From contig SADC01000917.1 in NCBI GenBank assembly GCA_004194705.1, forward strand, positions 124,001 through 188,000: a stretch of DNA of 64,000 bases. Direction: 5' to 3'. Shown piece after piece: positions 11,854-25,569 of this stretch. Source of the stretch: Ditylenchus dipsaci. Lineage: Eukaryota; Nematoda; Chromadorea; Rhabditida; Anguinidae. The notes beneath the pieces are model-generated. The model was not told the origin of the DNA and made no database searches. It saw only the letters and a program-made list of their open reading frames with translations. The position numbers were made by a program, and so were the translations under genes. Every line of letters starts with the position of its first letter. Within the stretch, counting starts at the first letter, position 1.

Positions 11854-12284
11854 TCATGATCTAGCCTGGAGTAATCGTTGAATGTGTCTTGCTGTTTTGC
11901 CGCTATAAGGTTCATCTGAGGCTTGGATTTTCCTTTTGACTAGAGAGCTAAGTCCAACATCATTGAGCCGAACATGATCATGAGCACCTGTCATTTGGAT
12001 GTGGACCTGAATAAAAATAGGTTTGAATAAAATCAATAAGTGCACAAAAACTGTACATTCGAGAGGTCTTCCATGTACAGAATTATCATCTTTGCTTCGG
12101 AATTGAACTTTCCTTCACGATTCTTCTTCGAGTATTGGCATACGTGAATTTCAGCAGCGAAACGATCCTACTCTTGTGTTGTGTCGTAGCGCCATCCAGT
12201 ATTTCTTTCGAGCCATATATCAATTTCTTCTTTTGTTCGACACGATTTCACGTTTCACCAAACAAGAGCTGGTCCTGGAGGCAT
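11854..12284 (-). pseudogene. transposase-type WRKY/FLYWCH-like zinc-finger remnant
   Basis: Two exons on the minus strand, 12057-12284 and 11854-12006, joined in phase 0. The first reads KEEIDIWLERNTGWRYD, then an in-frame TAG, then DRFAAEIHVCQYSKKNREG and SEAKMIILYM. The second begins VHIQMTGAHDHVRLND and ends at TGA. The C..K..(C/S)xAKM..TGxHxH pattern resembles the DNA-binding region in front of Mutator-type transposases. One expected cysteine is Ser and there is a stop, so it looks decayed. It lies 0.5 kb from the array-ended element at 9274-11341. Confidence 0.4.
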
Positions 12285-12579
12285 CTGTAATAGAATTATA
12301 AGCAGCAAATTGATAATTACATCATAAATTACATTCATGCACAGAATAAGCACTTGAAAGGGCAAAAACTAAATGAATCAGTGCAAAAATTTAAATTTGA
12401 CGGGAGATTTACATATTTTGACGGGTATTTTCACTTACAGCCTTTTTCAAACTCTACACTCCGGTTAACAACGGTTCAAATGTTTGTTGTCTTGAACCGA
12501 ATTTGAAATTAGAAACATTATTATTTTGTCAACATTATTATTTACGCAAAAAAATATCCTTTTAAGGCAGTGATGTCAA

Positions 12580-12770
12580 TAATGAATAAAAAACTGCAAT
12601 GAAAAATGTACTACAGTTGCAAAAACTGTAGTACAGTTCAGAACTGTACTACACTTTTAAAACTGTAGTACATTTTCAAAACAAATACAGTTTAAAATGG
12701 TAGTCAAAACTGTACTACTGTTTAAAAAATAGTACCACAACAAAAACAACCCTGAAACGCAATTTTTCGT
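12580..12770. repeat. ACTGTAGTACAGTT palindromic array
   Basis: Repeated AACTGTAGTACA and ACTGTACTACA blocks in both orientations, around 190 bp. A left end CAGTGATGTC near 12570 is hAT-like, but no matching duplication was found. Confidence 0.4.
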
Positions 12771-13069
12771 CCTTAGGGCAAATTGCCTTCTTAGGGCAAA
12801 TTGCACAAAAAAGGCAATGCTCTAAGGGAATGTTTTATTTTATTAGGTTTTCAGTCATTTATATGCAAAACTGTTGGATTACACGTCGGATTCATGTTCA
12901 GCGTAGTCAATTTGCTTCTAAACCAGCTATTTTAGTAAGAGCTCACTGTGATCTGCAATTCCACTCAAGACAAAAAACATTCAAATTAAAATTTTCGATT
13001 TTTTTAAAATTAAAATTCCACGGTGCCTAAAAGGGCAATTTGCCCAGAGGGCCAAAAGTTGGGCTGTAC

Positions 13070-14315
13070 CTAGAAAGGTAAAAAAATATTTGGTAAACAG
13101 CACATTTGGTAAAAAAAAACTTTTGGTAAAGGCCCATTTGGTAAAATTTTTTTGGTAAATCTTTTTTTTTGTAGCAAAAATACTTTTTTTAAAAGCAAAA
13201 ATACTCTTTTTGTGGGAAATTTTCATTTTGCTTGGTAAAAAATTTTTTTGGTAAATCGTTTTTTTTTTCTCCACCTAGGGTCCGACAATTTTTGCTTGGT
13301 TTTACTGATCTTTTTATCTTTTTTCAAAAGTGATGACACCATCATGTTGCCCTACAACTCTAGCTTCTAATGAGGTTTCGTTTATCACAACGTCTTTGCA
13401 AATTTTGTTATAAAAAATTAAAAGTATGAAGCAAATAAAAAAATAATTTTCTTCATACTTATAATTTCTTGTACTAAATTTTGCATAGACGTCGTGATAA
13501 ACAACACCTCATTAGAAACTACACCTCATTAGGTGTCCTCACTTTTGAAAAAAGATAAGAAATTTTAGTGAAACTAGGCAAAATAAAAACTTGGGCGCTA
13601 CTGGCTTATACCCCCCCCAAAACAGCTACTTTCTTATACCCCCCCCCAATCCTCGGACCTACTGGCTTATACCCCCCCCCAAATCAAGATTTTTAGGATT
13701 GGTCAAAACACATTTTTAAGCAATAATTTTGCCATAAAAGGACCAGAAAAGCAATTAAAATAGGTTTCAAGAGCTGTATTGGGAGGGGAAGGGACAAAAC
13801 AGGGGCCACTTCTATAGGCCTATAAGTACCAAAGAGTATTAATTCTCTAAGCAGTAAAAGCGCTTTCAAACCCAGCCACTTGTGGTGCACGTAAAAGTAT
13901 AAGTACTCGAGCTGATCAGATCGATCAGCCGGGTGGATCCTGATGGTTGTCCCTTAACTTTTGGATGGCTGAGCCTCTGGCTCGTAGCCCCAGGCCTGAA
14001 GAGGGGGGAAACCCTTTTCGGTCAGATAATCAAAGATGTTGAACATAGTTTATAAGCCAGTAGCGTCAAAACTTGCCACAAAAAAGAGTATTTTTGCTAC
14101 AAAAAAAAGTATTTTTGCTACAAAAAATGATTAACCAATTTTTTTTGGTAAAGTCACATTTAGTAAAAAAAAATTGGTAACGGCGATTTGAGGTTCTTTT
14201 CGTGTCACAGGTTGTGTCACTCAGACAAAAAAATTATCAAATGTGCCTTTACTTAAAGGCACATTTACCAAATGTGCCTTTACCAAAAGAAATTTTACCA
14301 ATGAGATTTTAAAAA
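13070..14315. repeat. GGTAAA-array-ended unit
   Basis: Left block of TTTGGTAAA repeats (13078-13260) and a right block with GGCACATTTACCAAATGTGC-type inverted repeats (14130-14310). Between them lies another inverted pair around GTTTATCACAACGTC / GACGTCGTGATAAAC (13377-13503) and CTGGCTTATACCCCCCC runs. No gene recognised. Confidence 0.4.
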
Positions 14316-14398
14316 ACAGTTTTATAAGCAAATCGACTTTACTGAGCACGTATCCGGTGTCAGAATTAGTGGTTTCTTAGCGAAGACAAAAACTTTTA

Positions 14399-14530
14399 CA
14401 GTCGAGTCTCTCATCAGCATACGCCCCAAAAGTTCGTTCCCACCTAGGGTCCGACAATTTTTTTAGCCCTATAATTTCAAACTTTTTTCCAGTTCTGTTT
14501 TGACAGTTTGGTTCCAAATATCGCAAGAAT
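14399..14530. mobile_element. left end of a Tigger-like MITE, truncated
   Basis: TA|CAGTCGAGTCTCTCATCAGC, then CCCCAAAAGTTCGTTCCCAC and CCTAGGGTCCGACAA as in the 783 and 29385 copies. No matching right end was found downstream. Confidence 0.55.
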
Positions 14531-14934
14531 TCCGATTTTACCGGGTAACAGTTTACTTGACCCCCCCCCATGGCTGACCACTTTTTGTCAGGAGTTTTTA
14601 AAAACCGATTACATATTCGTGTTTCTCGACCCCGATTTATCCGGGAAACAGTCAACAGATTCTGTGTTAGTCAAAAAAAATTTTCGAACCACAGGGGTAT
14701 CATGGTTTTTACTAGAAACTTTTAGTCAAAATTTGAAAAATTTGAGTTGGCACCTTTTGAACTTTTAAGAGAATAAGGGCTGTATTGGGAGAGGAAGGAA
14801 ATAAAAAAGGGCCACTTTGATGGCAGGACGCTAGAAAAGTTGAAGTTTGTATTTTTCCCATTTTTTATTTCAAAAAGAGTCTCTTTGTGCATTTTTGATT
14901 AGGAGTCATGCTCGGAATCGTGTCTAAGGTAAGT

Positions 14935-15115
14935 GAGTGCCCGCATTTCTAACCTACCAAGCCCCCTGCGCCCCCCGAAGGGGACGCAGGGGCTTGGAGT
15001 TGAGATGCGCACACCCACATACCTGAGACATAAATCACTTGAAATTGACTCTGGATGCGTAAAAACAATATGCATACCAGAGTTTCTTTATGCGGTCGGC
15101 TCCAGCTAACAAAAC
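14935..15115. repeat. dispersed repeat with GC-rich hairpin
   Basis: AAGCCCCCTGCGCCCCCCGA and its inverse TCCCCTTCGGGGGGCGCAGG form a stable hairpin at about 14968-15003. The surrounding CATCCAGAGT / TGATTTGTGTCTAAGGTAAG segment recurs at 17285-17400, 24240-24370 and 24625-24700, and part lies at 1-50. Confidence 0.5.
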
Positions 15116-15119
15116 TATG

Positions 15120-16622
15120 TTCAAATTTTATCTTTTTGGTATTTTAAAAGATATCCAGGTACCCTTTGAGGTATGATAGGCTTGGGGACGAAGGCGATTG
15201 GTCAACCTTTGGTAACCGATTTTTTTTTAAAAAACTCGATTTTTTAGTGCGGAAATTGTTAGCAAACAACTTTTTTATCGTTTTTAGTGTATAAGAATTA
15301 CATAGGGACGTCTGAACACTGTTCACAGTTACCGTACTTTCTCTAATAAACGGGCCGCCCCAAATCCAAATTTTCTGCACTTTGTGAGATACTTTCAGTA
15401 TAATTTCTAGACTTAGCCTAGTATTATAAAGTTAGTGTTTTAAATTCAATTATTTGAGATATGTTTTGTCATAATTGTAGCTCGGTATGTTTGGTACAAT
15501 TATTACTGAACTACCACAACTTTCACGTAGAAAAAAGCCACAATCTCTATCGCATAAGACTTGTACTACCGTACTTTCTTTGATAGGACGCCTTGCTGGC
15601 TCATTTAGCACTCCAGGTGGTAGCTGATTAGAGTTCAGTTGGCAATTATAGGAAATACGGTATGATTTCCATTTTTATCCACAAAAGCCCAAAAAGGTTT
15701 TTTTTGGCATTAACGCAGGTTTCCCATCTAAAAATTCCTTAATAAAGCACATTTTCCTTAATTCGATCGTTTTTCTGCAAAAAGTGTGATTTCATCATAC
15801 TTTAAAAGGTTTTTAATCTTAAAAAGTGCAAATTCTAAAATGAAGTACAGATGAGAACCCTGAATTACCACCATGTCTGATTTAGAGCATTATAAGGATA
15901 TCTGAAGCTATCATGCTTTTTTCGACAACTGAAAACCACTTAGCACTACATAAAATAAAACCCTGCCCTTCTTAATTTTAAAAGATTAGACTACGTTCTA
16001 GTTAGTAAGTGACATTCCTACCACTCTGTTCTCCAGTAAAAATATTCTTGATTTTTTGAGCCAGGATATGGACTAAAAAACAGGAGCAAGTTTTTTACTT
16101 TTTAAAACTGCATCCAAGAAAAGGATGTGATTACAAAACTAGGTAAGGAATGGGATAAAGCTGTTCGCATCTTGCACAAACAACATAAAAATTAAAAAAA
16201 TTAATCGAAACAAAAAATGGGTAGCTATATGAGAAAAACTAACAAGATTGATTTGAAAAAATATAATCCCCTGGTCACACTCATTGGTCTTGTCGATGTC
16301 GAGGCGCATTTCTTGAATTTTTTGTGGCCAGAGATGATTTTTTTCTAGTATCATCTGAATATTTTTTATACCAAACAATAGTTCAAGAGCTAAGCTTTTT
16401 AGTGTATGGAAAATAATTCAAAAAATGTAACGATGTACATCGACCTCGACATCGACCAACCTACAACTTTTGTATTATTACACGCACTTTTGCTATATAA
16501 ATCAAAAATTTTCTGATGAAGAAGAAAGCCTAGATTCTGAGTTATTGTTTGGTATAAAAACATTCAAATGATACTAAAAAAAGTCATTTCTGGCCACAAA
16601 AGAAGTTAAAAAAAGTCGACAT
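15120..16622. other. no gene seen
   Basis: AT-rich, no convincing exon. It holds ACCGTACTTTCTCTAATAAA-type element ends near 15330 and 15570. An inverted pair around ATTTTTTATACCAAACAATA / GTTTGGTATAAAAACATT lies at 16357-16565. Confidence 0.35.
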
Positions 16623-16886
16623 ACCGTATTTTCTCTATTAATTACCCCCTCTCTAATAATTATCCCTCTGTATTAATTACCCCCCATAGGCACCCTGTAT
16701 CTCAGCTCAAAAAAATTATTTTGCAGATCTGTTTTTTGCGTTTTCTTAATCACCACGAACTTAGTTGATTCCACTTTTTAAAATTTGGTTGAGCACCCAA
16801 AAATCTCAAAATCAAAATAATTTTTTTTCGATTTTTCAAGGGTTGAAAAATAGTTACCCCGGGGTAATTAATAGAGAAAATACGGT
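16623..16886. mobile_element. ACCGTATTTTCTCTATTA-ended MITE
   Basis: Left end ACCGTATTTTCTCTATTAAT and its inverse ATTAATAGAGAAAATACGGT. The same outer 14 bases with different inner sequence occur at 16968-17048 (CCCGTTTAATAGAGAAAA), at 25250 and at 58551-58668. Confidence 0.65.
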
Positions 16887-17389
16887 AGACCAAGACCAAG
16901 CAGTGTGACCATAGTCTAACTTGTTTTGTTTTATAAAAATTTTCGAACAATTTTTTGAAAAATAAACGAGCCTTCTCTATTAAACGGGCCCCCTATGGAA
17001 AGGTTGAAAATTAAACGGGCCGGCCCGTTTAATAGAGAAAATACGGTATAAAAAAAGGTTGTTAAATTAGCTTGTTGTCTTGTCAGTGTTTGCACTCGTT
17101 CTGTTGCATTTTTCGACCCTACCGGAGTATAATCCCCCACTCCCCCATATGAAAGTTTTTTAAAGTGTTTCCAAACACCCTATATCGACCTAAAATCAAC
17201 CCAGAAGTACAAAAAAGACATTATTTTAAGGGCTCACACAGGGCCCACCAATAAGAAGTTGTTCAACATAGTTTTGAATACTGCCGCCTACCGCATAAAT
17301 AAACTCTGGTATGCATACATATTTATGCATCCAGAGTTACTTTAGAGTGATTTGTGTCTAAAGTACGTATATGTGTGTGCAAATCTCTA

Positions 17390-19013
17390 CTACAAGCCCC
17401 CTAATACCCCTACCCTTTACCCCCTCCATAGTTTTTACGAACTAGTTTTTACGCGGTAAGGGGTAGGGGTGGAAAAGTAGAGGTACGATTACCCCCCTCC
17501 CTTAACCCGTAATTAAATAGTCATGGGATAGAGGAAAGGGGGTAAAGGGTAGACTAATTTTACCGAGAAGGAGGTGAAAGGTAAGGTAGAGGGTAAGGGG
17601 TAGGACTACTTTTTACCAACGAGGTACAGTAGAGGTAAAGGGTATCAACAAAGCGGTATCTCTATGAGGAAAAAGAAAGCGAGGTAAAGGCAACATATCT
17701 CGAAATCAAACACCCTGTTACCTTTATTGAACGAAATCAACAGAAACAACGCTCACTAGCAACCGTACATATTCAATCCCAACAAATCGAAATCGTCATC
17801 CGAAAAATCTAGGTAAATCTGGACGGTAAATCTGGGTAAAGGTAAATCTGGACGTATAAGGTTGGGTCTGGACCGTACTCCTGGCACTGGACTGGTAACA
17901 AATTTGGGGTACGGGGGTAATACCCCTACCCCCTACCCTCTACCTTTTGTCCCCTCTGCTCACCCGTAAAAAGTAGTGGTAAAAATAGTTAGGTGGTAAA
18001 AAATAGTTTCTACCCCCTATTACCCTTTACCCCCTACCCCTACCCTTTACCCCAATTTGGTAAAAAGTTTGAAAGGGTAAGGGGTGAAGGGTAGGGTAAT
18101 ACCTCCTACCCCTACCTCCTCGGTAAAAAATAGGTCTACCCTCAATTACTTTTTACCAACTCTACCCTTTACCCTGGGGTACACTTTTTGACCTAAAATC
18201 TCTACCCCTTGCAGGGGGTGGTTAAAGATTCTACCCCCTCAAACAATTTCCGTGTTTCATGGTTAAAATTGACTTTCTAGGCCTAGTTTCTGCTCAAAAT
18301 CACGAATAACGTATTATTTTGGCATTTTGAGTCGTTATTATCGCCCTATGTCCCCTTTATCTGAGTGAGGAACAGAAGAAAGCGGTTGTGAAGCCTGCCG
18401 TTAAGCCAGCCCTTGAAGTTGTGCCGGGTGTCGAAGAAGAGGTCGTCGTTCTGCAAAGCGATCCTTCTCCCAAGCCGATGATTTTCAAGAAAGAAATGGT
18501 GGATTAATCGGACGACGATGCTTATTTGTTAGGATTGAATATGTACGGTTACTAGTGAGCGTTGTTTCTGTTGGTTTCGTTGAATAAAGGAAAAAGGGTG
18601 TTTGATTTGAGCGAAATGTGTTGCCTTTACCCCGCTTTTTTTTCCCATAGAGATGCCGCTTGTTGTTACCCTTTACCTGTACTGTACCTCGTTGGTAAAA
18701 AGTAGTTCTACCCCTTACCCTCTACCCTACCTTTTACCTCCTTTTCGGTAAAAAATATTCTACCCTTTACCCCCTTTCCTCTACCACATGACTATTTTTA
18801 CGGGTTAAGGGATGGGGTAATCGTACCCTCTACTTCTCTACCCCCTACCCCCTTACCACGTAAAAGAAGTTCGTAAAAACTATGGAGGGGGTAAAGGGTA
18901 GGGTATTACCCCCGTACCCCCAAATTTGTTATCAGTCCTGGGGACAAAGGGTAGAGGGTAGGGGGTAGGGGTATTACCCCCGTACCCCCAAATTTGTTAC
19001 CAGTCCTGACGAA
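17390..19013. repeat. CTACCCTTTACCCC-array element with inverted interior
   Basis: Long runs of CTACCC/TTTACCCC on one side and the inverse on the other. Inner arms TACGGTTACTAGTGAGCGTT (18543) and its inverse (17752-17771) show a large foldback. TGGTAACAAATTTGGGG occurs at both an inner left position (17894) and the right end. Exact ends are unclear. Confidence 0.55.
18331..18507 (+). pseudogene. coding-like fragment inside the array element
   Basis: Open frame of 58 codons ending in TAA with no ATG. The last 49 codons are distinctly GC-richer than the surroundings and read LSEEQKKAVVKPAVKPALEV, then an acidic VEEEVVVLQSD and PKPMIFKKEMVD. It looks like the last exon of a gene carried between the arms of the element. 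No homologue recognised. Confidence 0.35.
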
Positions 19014-19237
19014 ATCACAACTCTGCTCAAAGATAAATATTTTAAATGACTCTGCACGTCAACACACCAAATTCTTACATCAACAAAAAAACATCAGCAA
19101 TTCAATAGTTTTATTTCATCGTAGTTGACGGATAAGACGAACAACAAAACACCGACAAAATATAGTACAGCTCACACCCAGTAATAATGAACAATCAGTC
19201 GACCACCAATAAAGATGTTCACCCTCAAACTATTTTC

Positions 19238-21801
<2,564 letters not shown>

Positions 21802-21822
21802 TTAAGCTGAAATGGAAAAACA
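21802..21822 (-). promoter_or_regulatory. 3' splice site five bases before the SRPK ATG
   Basis: TTTTTCCATTTCAG|CTTAA-ATG on the minus strand: a polypyrimidine tract and AG directly before the start codon, consistent with spliced-leader addition. Confidence 0.5.
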
Positions 21823-21992
21823 ACTCTGACAGTATGAGGATTACAAAATTGATCAACACCGATTAAGTAAATAGTTGAAAATTACAATTAAAACTGGAAG
21901 ACTGAGCAAAAGTTTACTCACTCAAGTACATTTCACGTGAAATTTCAATGAAATTATTTCATACAATCACATAATTTACACAATCAGATCTA

Positions 21993-23825
21993 TTACTTCT
22001 TCCGACTCGCGTCTACGTTATCATTAATTGGTGTCTTATCATCCAGTTTCTTCGCAAGGATCTTATCTCCATCTGAAGTTTTGTCTTCTTTTTCGACTTC
22101 TTGGTCAGCAATATTTTGGGGACACTAAAACCAAAAGTTTTTGAAGACCATTTCACATAAGACATCAACGTCGTTGGAGCACCTTAGATGATTTATCAAT
22201 CTTCTCGGGTTCAGCCTTCGTTTCCTTTCCTTTGAGCACTTTTAAATGCTGAAGAGTTTTGAATTTCAGCAAAATAGCGGTATGCTCATCTAGCTCTTTC
22301 TTCTGATTGTCCAATTTCGCCTGGAATTCCTTGATAATACTTTAAGATGTGCATTTCGATCCTCCAATATTTTACATCGATCGGAAAGGTGAGCTAATTT
22401 GGTGCTCTTTATCGCTGGAAGCGGACCACATTTACTACAAGACATACAGATTATTTTTATGATTTGTGACAGAAGTTATCTAACCCAGTTTTCACTTCAA
22501 GATTTTCGATTCTCTGCGCTTGCGGAATTGTTAAGGCAGATTCAGTGAGCAAAACGATGCTAAAAAACATCTATTAACTAAATGAGCTTGAAAGACCGAA
22601 AACAACCATGTCTTCGTGTCTTCAGATTTTGGTTGTTCTGATGATTTCACTTCAGGCAAAACGCTAGACATGAAACAATAATTCAATCCAAACATAAGTC
22701 AGCTTATGAAAGAACCTTATTTCCGCAGCTTGTTTGTTGGCTCCATCTGTAACAGGAATAGTGACATCTGAGATCGGAATTGGAATGCTAAAATTATTTG
22801 TCAAAAAAACTACTTAAAAACGATAAACTACCATGTCTTTGCTGAATCTTCATTGTCCTGCACCTTTTCGCACTTGGTGCTCTGATACTTAATAGGACCG
22901 TATGCTGGTATATCATATCAAATTAAAAGTATACGAACATGGCTTTTGTTTCTTCACTATTTTCGACTTTTGCTAAGATTGTCGCACCCTGACGGAGTAT
23001 AGTGAAAATGGCTACAGGCGGAGCAAAACGCAGTAATTTATAGAAATGATCCTTATTTTCGATGTTCCTTCCATTGACTTTAAGCAACTGATCACCAAAC
23101 CTTAAACCAGTGAATATAAAATAAATGAGAAGAATTAAACAACGAGATTATTGCAGCTTACCCGCAAGGTCCATCTCCGAGAGTGGAGCTTGAATATTTG
23201 TTATACGCATACGGTCATCAGTTGTCACACCTATTAATAATATCAGTTTACACAAAACTATGGTTAACACTACCGTAGATCTTTAAAAAAAAGGGGGAGG
23301 AGGAACTTTAAATACGCATCGCGCTATGTCACAGGTTCGACTACCACTGGCTGTTAACCTTATTTTTTTCTCGTATGTGTAATAATTTCTATATTGTTCC
23401 CATGAAATACTGACTCTATAAACTTACTGAACGCGTTGACAAAGAAATAAAAGTCGTGGAGCTCAGGCTATATAAATCTAAGTACGCATGACTTTGACTA
23501 ATTTCCCTCAATTTGAAAGTCATTTGCATGAAACCGAAAAATTGATGCAGCTGTTGACAGCAAAGCAATGCTGGAAAATTTGCAATCGATTGCTCGATGA
23601 TTTTGACCCTAGAAGTCAGTAAACCTACTAAAAAAGTAAATTAAACCTCCCCCCCGAGGGACTTGAACTTTCGACAATAGGCGATGCGTATATAAATTTC
23701 CACCCCCTCTAATTACCAAGTAGGTCACCGTCCTCCATTGCAATAGAAACTTCAATTTGCTTTGACTTATCATCCTTTCCTTGATCCAGACATTGAATGA
23801 ATAACCACAGCTTGACCTTAGAAAC
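21993..23825 (-). CDS. PDZ domain and coiled-coil protein (multi-exon)
   Basis: Exons read on the minus strand at about 23724-23820, 23165-23230, 22945-23100, 22838-22900, 22720-22788, 22612-22660, 22485-22559, 22183-22434 and 21993-22124 (TAA at 21993). The N-terminal exons encode a PDZ-like fold: SKQIEVSIAMEDGDLLG, then MRITNIQAPLSEMDLAG, then FGDQLLKVNGRNIENKDHFY and PVAIFTILRQG. Short Lys/Glu/Pro-rich exons follow, then a coiled coil (EFQAKLDNQKKELDEHTAIL) and an acidic, Lys-rich tail ending NVDASRKK. The 22183-22434 exon needs one extra base near 22345. It ends about 0.2 kb downstream of the SRPK start on the same strand. The true start was not found, and the family name is not known to me. 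Confidence 0.6.
23280..23700. repeat. two inverted SINE-like segments
   Basis: GGGGGAGG..TTTAAATACGCATCGC..CACAGGTTCGACTACC at 23288-23365, and an inverted relative at about 23640-23705 whose inverse reads TATACGCATCGCCTATTGTC then AAGTTCAAGTCCCTC. The GTTCRARTCC-like motif resembles a polymerase III B box. No full tRNA fold is seen. Confidence 0.35.
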
Positions 23826-24065
23826 AAAGCGCAGCGAAGAGACGTCAGTAATAAATATACTCACGACATAAAACCCGCTAAATGGAGATGAATGACTGTC
23901 TTGAAAAGAAATAAAGAATTCAGGAAACTAACATCAGCACTAAATTATTATGGACGCCTGTCAGTATTTCCAAAACTGGCACTGGTACCTGGCAGCTAAA
24001 CTGACACTGGCAACAAGTGCCAGTTTGCCAGTGTGAATCGCTAGTTTGAATTGCCAGTTTGCCAG

Positions 24066-24130
24066 GAAGCACGACAAAATTCGCCCGCGACAAAATTCGC
24101 GCGGACATTATTCGCCCGCGACATAATTCT
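24066..24130 (+). repeat. AAATTCGCCCGCGAC array, single end
   Basis: Three to four units of ACAAAATTCGCCCGCG-like sequence in 65 bp. The unit resembles those of the array-ended elements (AATTCGCC core). No partner end was found within 2 kb. Confidence 0.45.
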
Positions 24131-24699
24131 ACCGTATAATGCTATCCACATCGTGCATCGACTTGTCCAATTTCTGTACCTATTCATTGGTTTAAAAATT
24201 AAACGTATTACAAACGACATTGAACGTAGATTTGTTAAGTTGGCCTACCGCATAAAGATACTCTGGTATGGATGTTTTTTTCATGCATCCAGAGTCACTT
24301 TCGAGTGATTTGTGTCTAAGGTATGTGAGTGTGCGCATATAAACCCCAAGCTACGAAGCCCCCTGCGTCCCTGAAGGGGCTAAAAATAGCATATACAGAG
24401 TGTAACCAGAATTTCGGAACTTTTTTTGGACATAACTTTTTTTTGTGGACTGAATTTTCAAATTCTCTAAACGCAGATTGATTCAGAAATAATCGACTCA
24501 ATTCTGAGTCGAGCTGCGTTTACAGAATTGAAAATCGGTCTACAAAACAGTTATGGCCAAAACAAAAGTTCCAAAATTCTTGTTACACCCTGTATATGCA
24601 TTTTATGATCAACAGTACTTCTCGAATCATGTCTAGGTAAGTGAGTGCGCGCATGGGCTTGATGGGTCAGAGATGCGCGCACTCACTTATTTTAGACAT

Positions 24700-24800
24700 G
24701 ACACGCGTCATAAATTTATGACGTCGAATGGCGTTTATGACGTCATAAAAATTATGACGTCGTCATAATTTTTATGACGTTTCGTCATAAAATTATTGCA
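24700..24800. repeat. TTATGACGTCATAA palindrome cluster
   Basis: Five to six ATGACGTCAT-related palindromes within 100 bp in both orientations. Confidence 0.55.
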
Positions 24801-24835
24801 ACTGTGGCCTCTGATTATGGCCTCTGATCAATTAG

Positions 24836-25046
24836 AGAACTGATCAATGAACTATTTGATCAAAAAGACATTTGATCAGAAAGACATTTGATCAGAAAGA
24901 CATTTGATCAGAAAGACATTTGATCAATAATCGTAGTAATTCGGTGGTAATCCGCTGAATTACTACGTTTATTTGATTAAATGTCTTTCTGATCAAATGT
25001 CATTTTGATCAAATAGTTCATTGATCAGTTATATAATTGATCAGTT
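24836..25046. repeat. TTTGATCA array with inverted arms
   Basis: Four units of AGACATTTGATCAGAA on the left (24880-24925) face TTCTGATCAAATGTC units on the right (24975-25005). The outer arms AACTGATCAATGAACTATTT and its inverse bound the unit. Confidence 0.6.
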
Positions 25047-25569
25047 AAAGGCACGCCGAAAAGGTAACATCCATTGCACCATTCGAAAGCTGTTTGATTT
25101 CTCTAAAAAATGGCATGTCGACTGTTTTTTTTTTAAATACAGGGCTGAGAAAACGACAGTTGAATTTAGACAAGACAAAAAAAGGATAAAAAAATAAGGC
25201 AAAGAGAGGGGTTTTTTGCTGTGGGTTTTCCCCCCCAACCTGAATAGAACAATTACTGTATTTTCTCTAATATAAGCCCGCCCTCCTATGGAAGACCATA
25301 CCTCCCCCCTCCGCAATTTTTTTACTAACGTTTCCGAGTTAAGGTCATTTTCCATTGAAATTTCAAGATTTTAGGGAGTTTGAAATACAAAAGCCCACAG
25401 GATTCTATCAAACAACTTAATAGTTAATTGGTGACTTCGGTCCTTTCCTTTTAGTCCAGTGATTTTCGGGAAAGTTATTATACACTCATTCACTTATTAT
25501 GTTACTTTTAAAGCTGCTGCCAATTACTTGATTTGCTTGTCCGGGAAGTCTGAGGAAAATCAAAACAAG

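Noticed and set aside
24051..24501. Frames on both strands near 24.2 kb
   Set aside because: They coincide with the dispersed CATCCAGAGT repeat and carry no motif.
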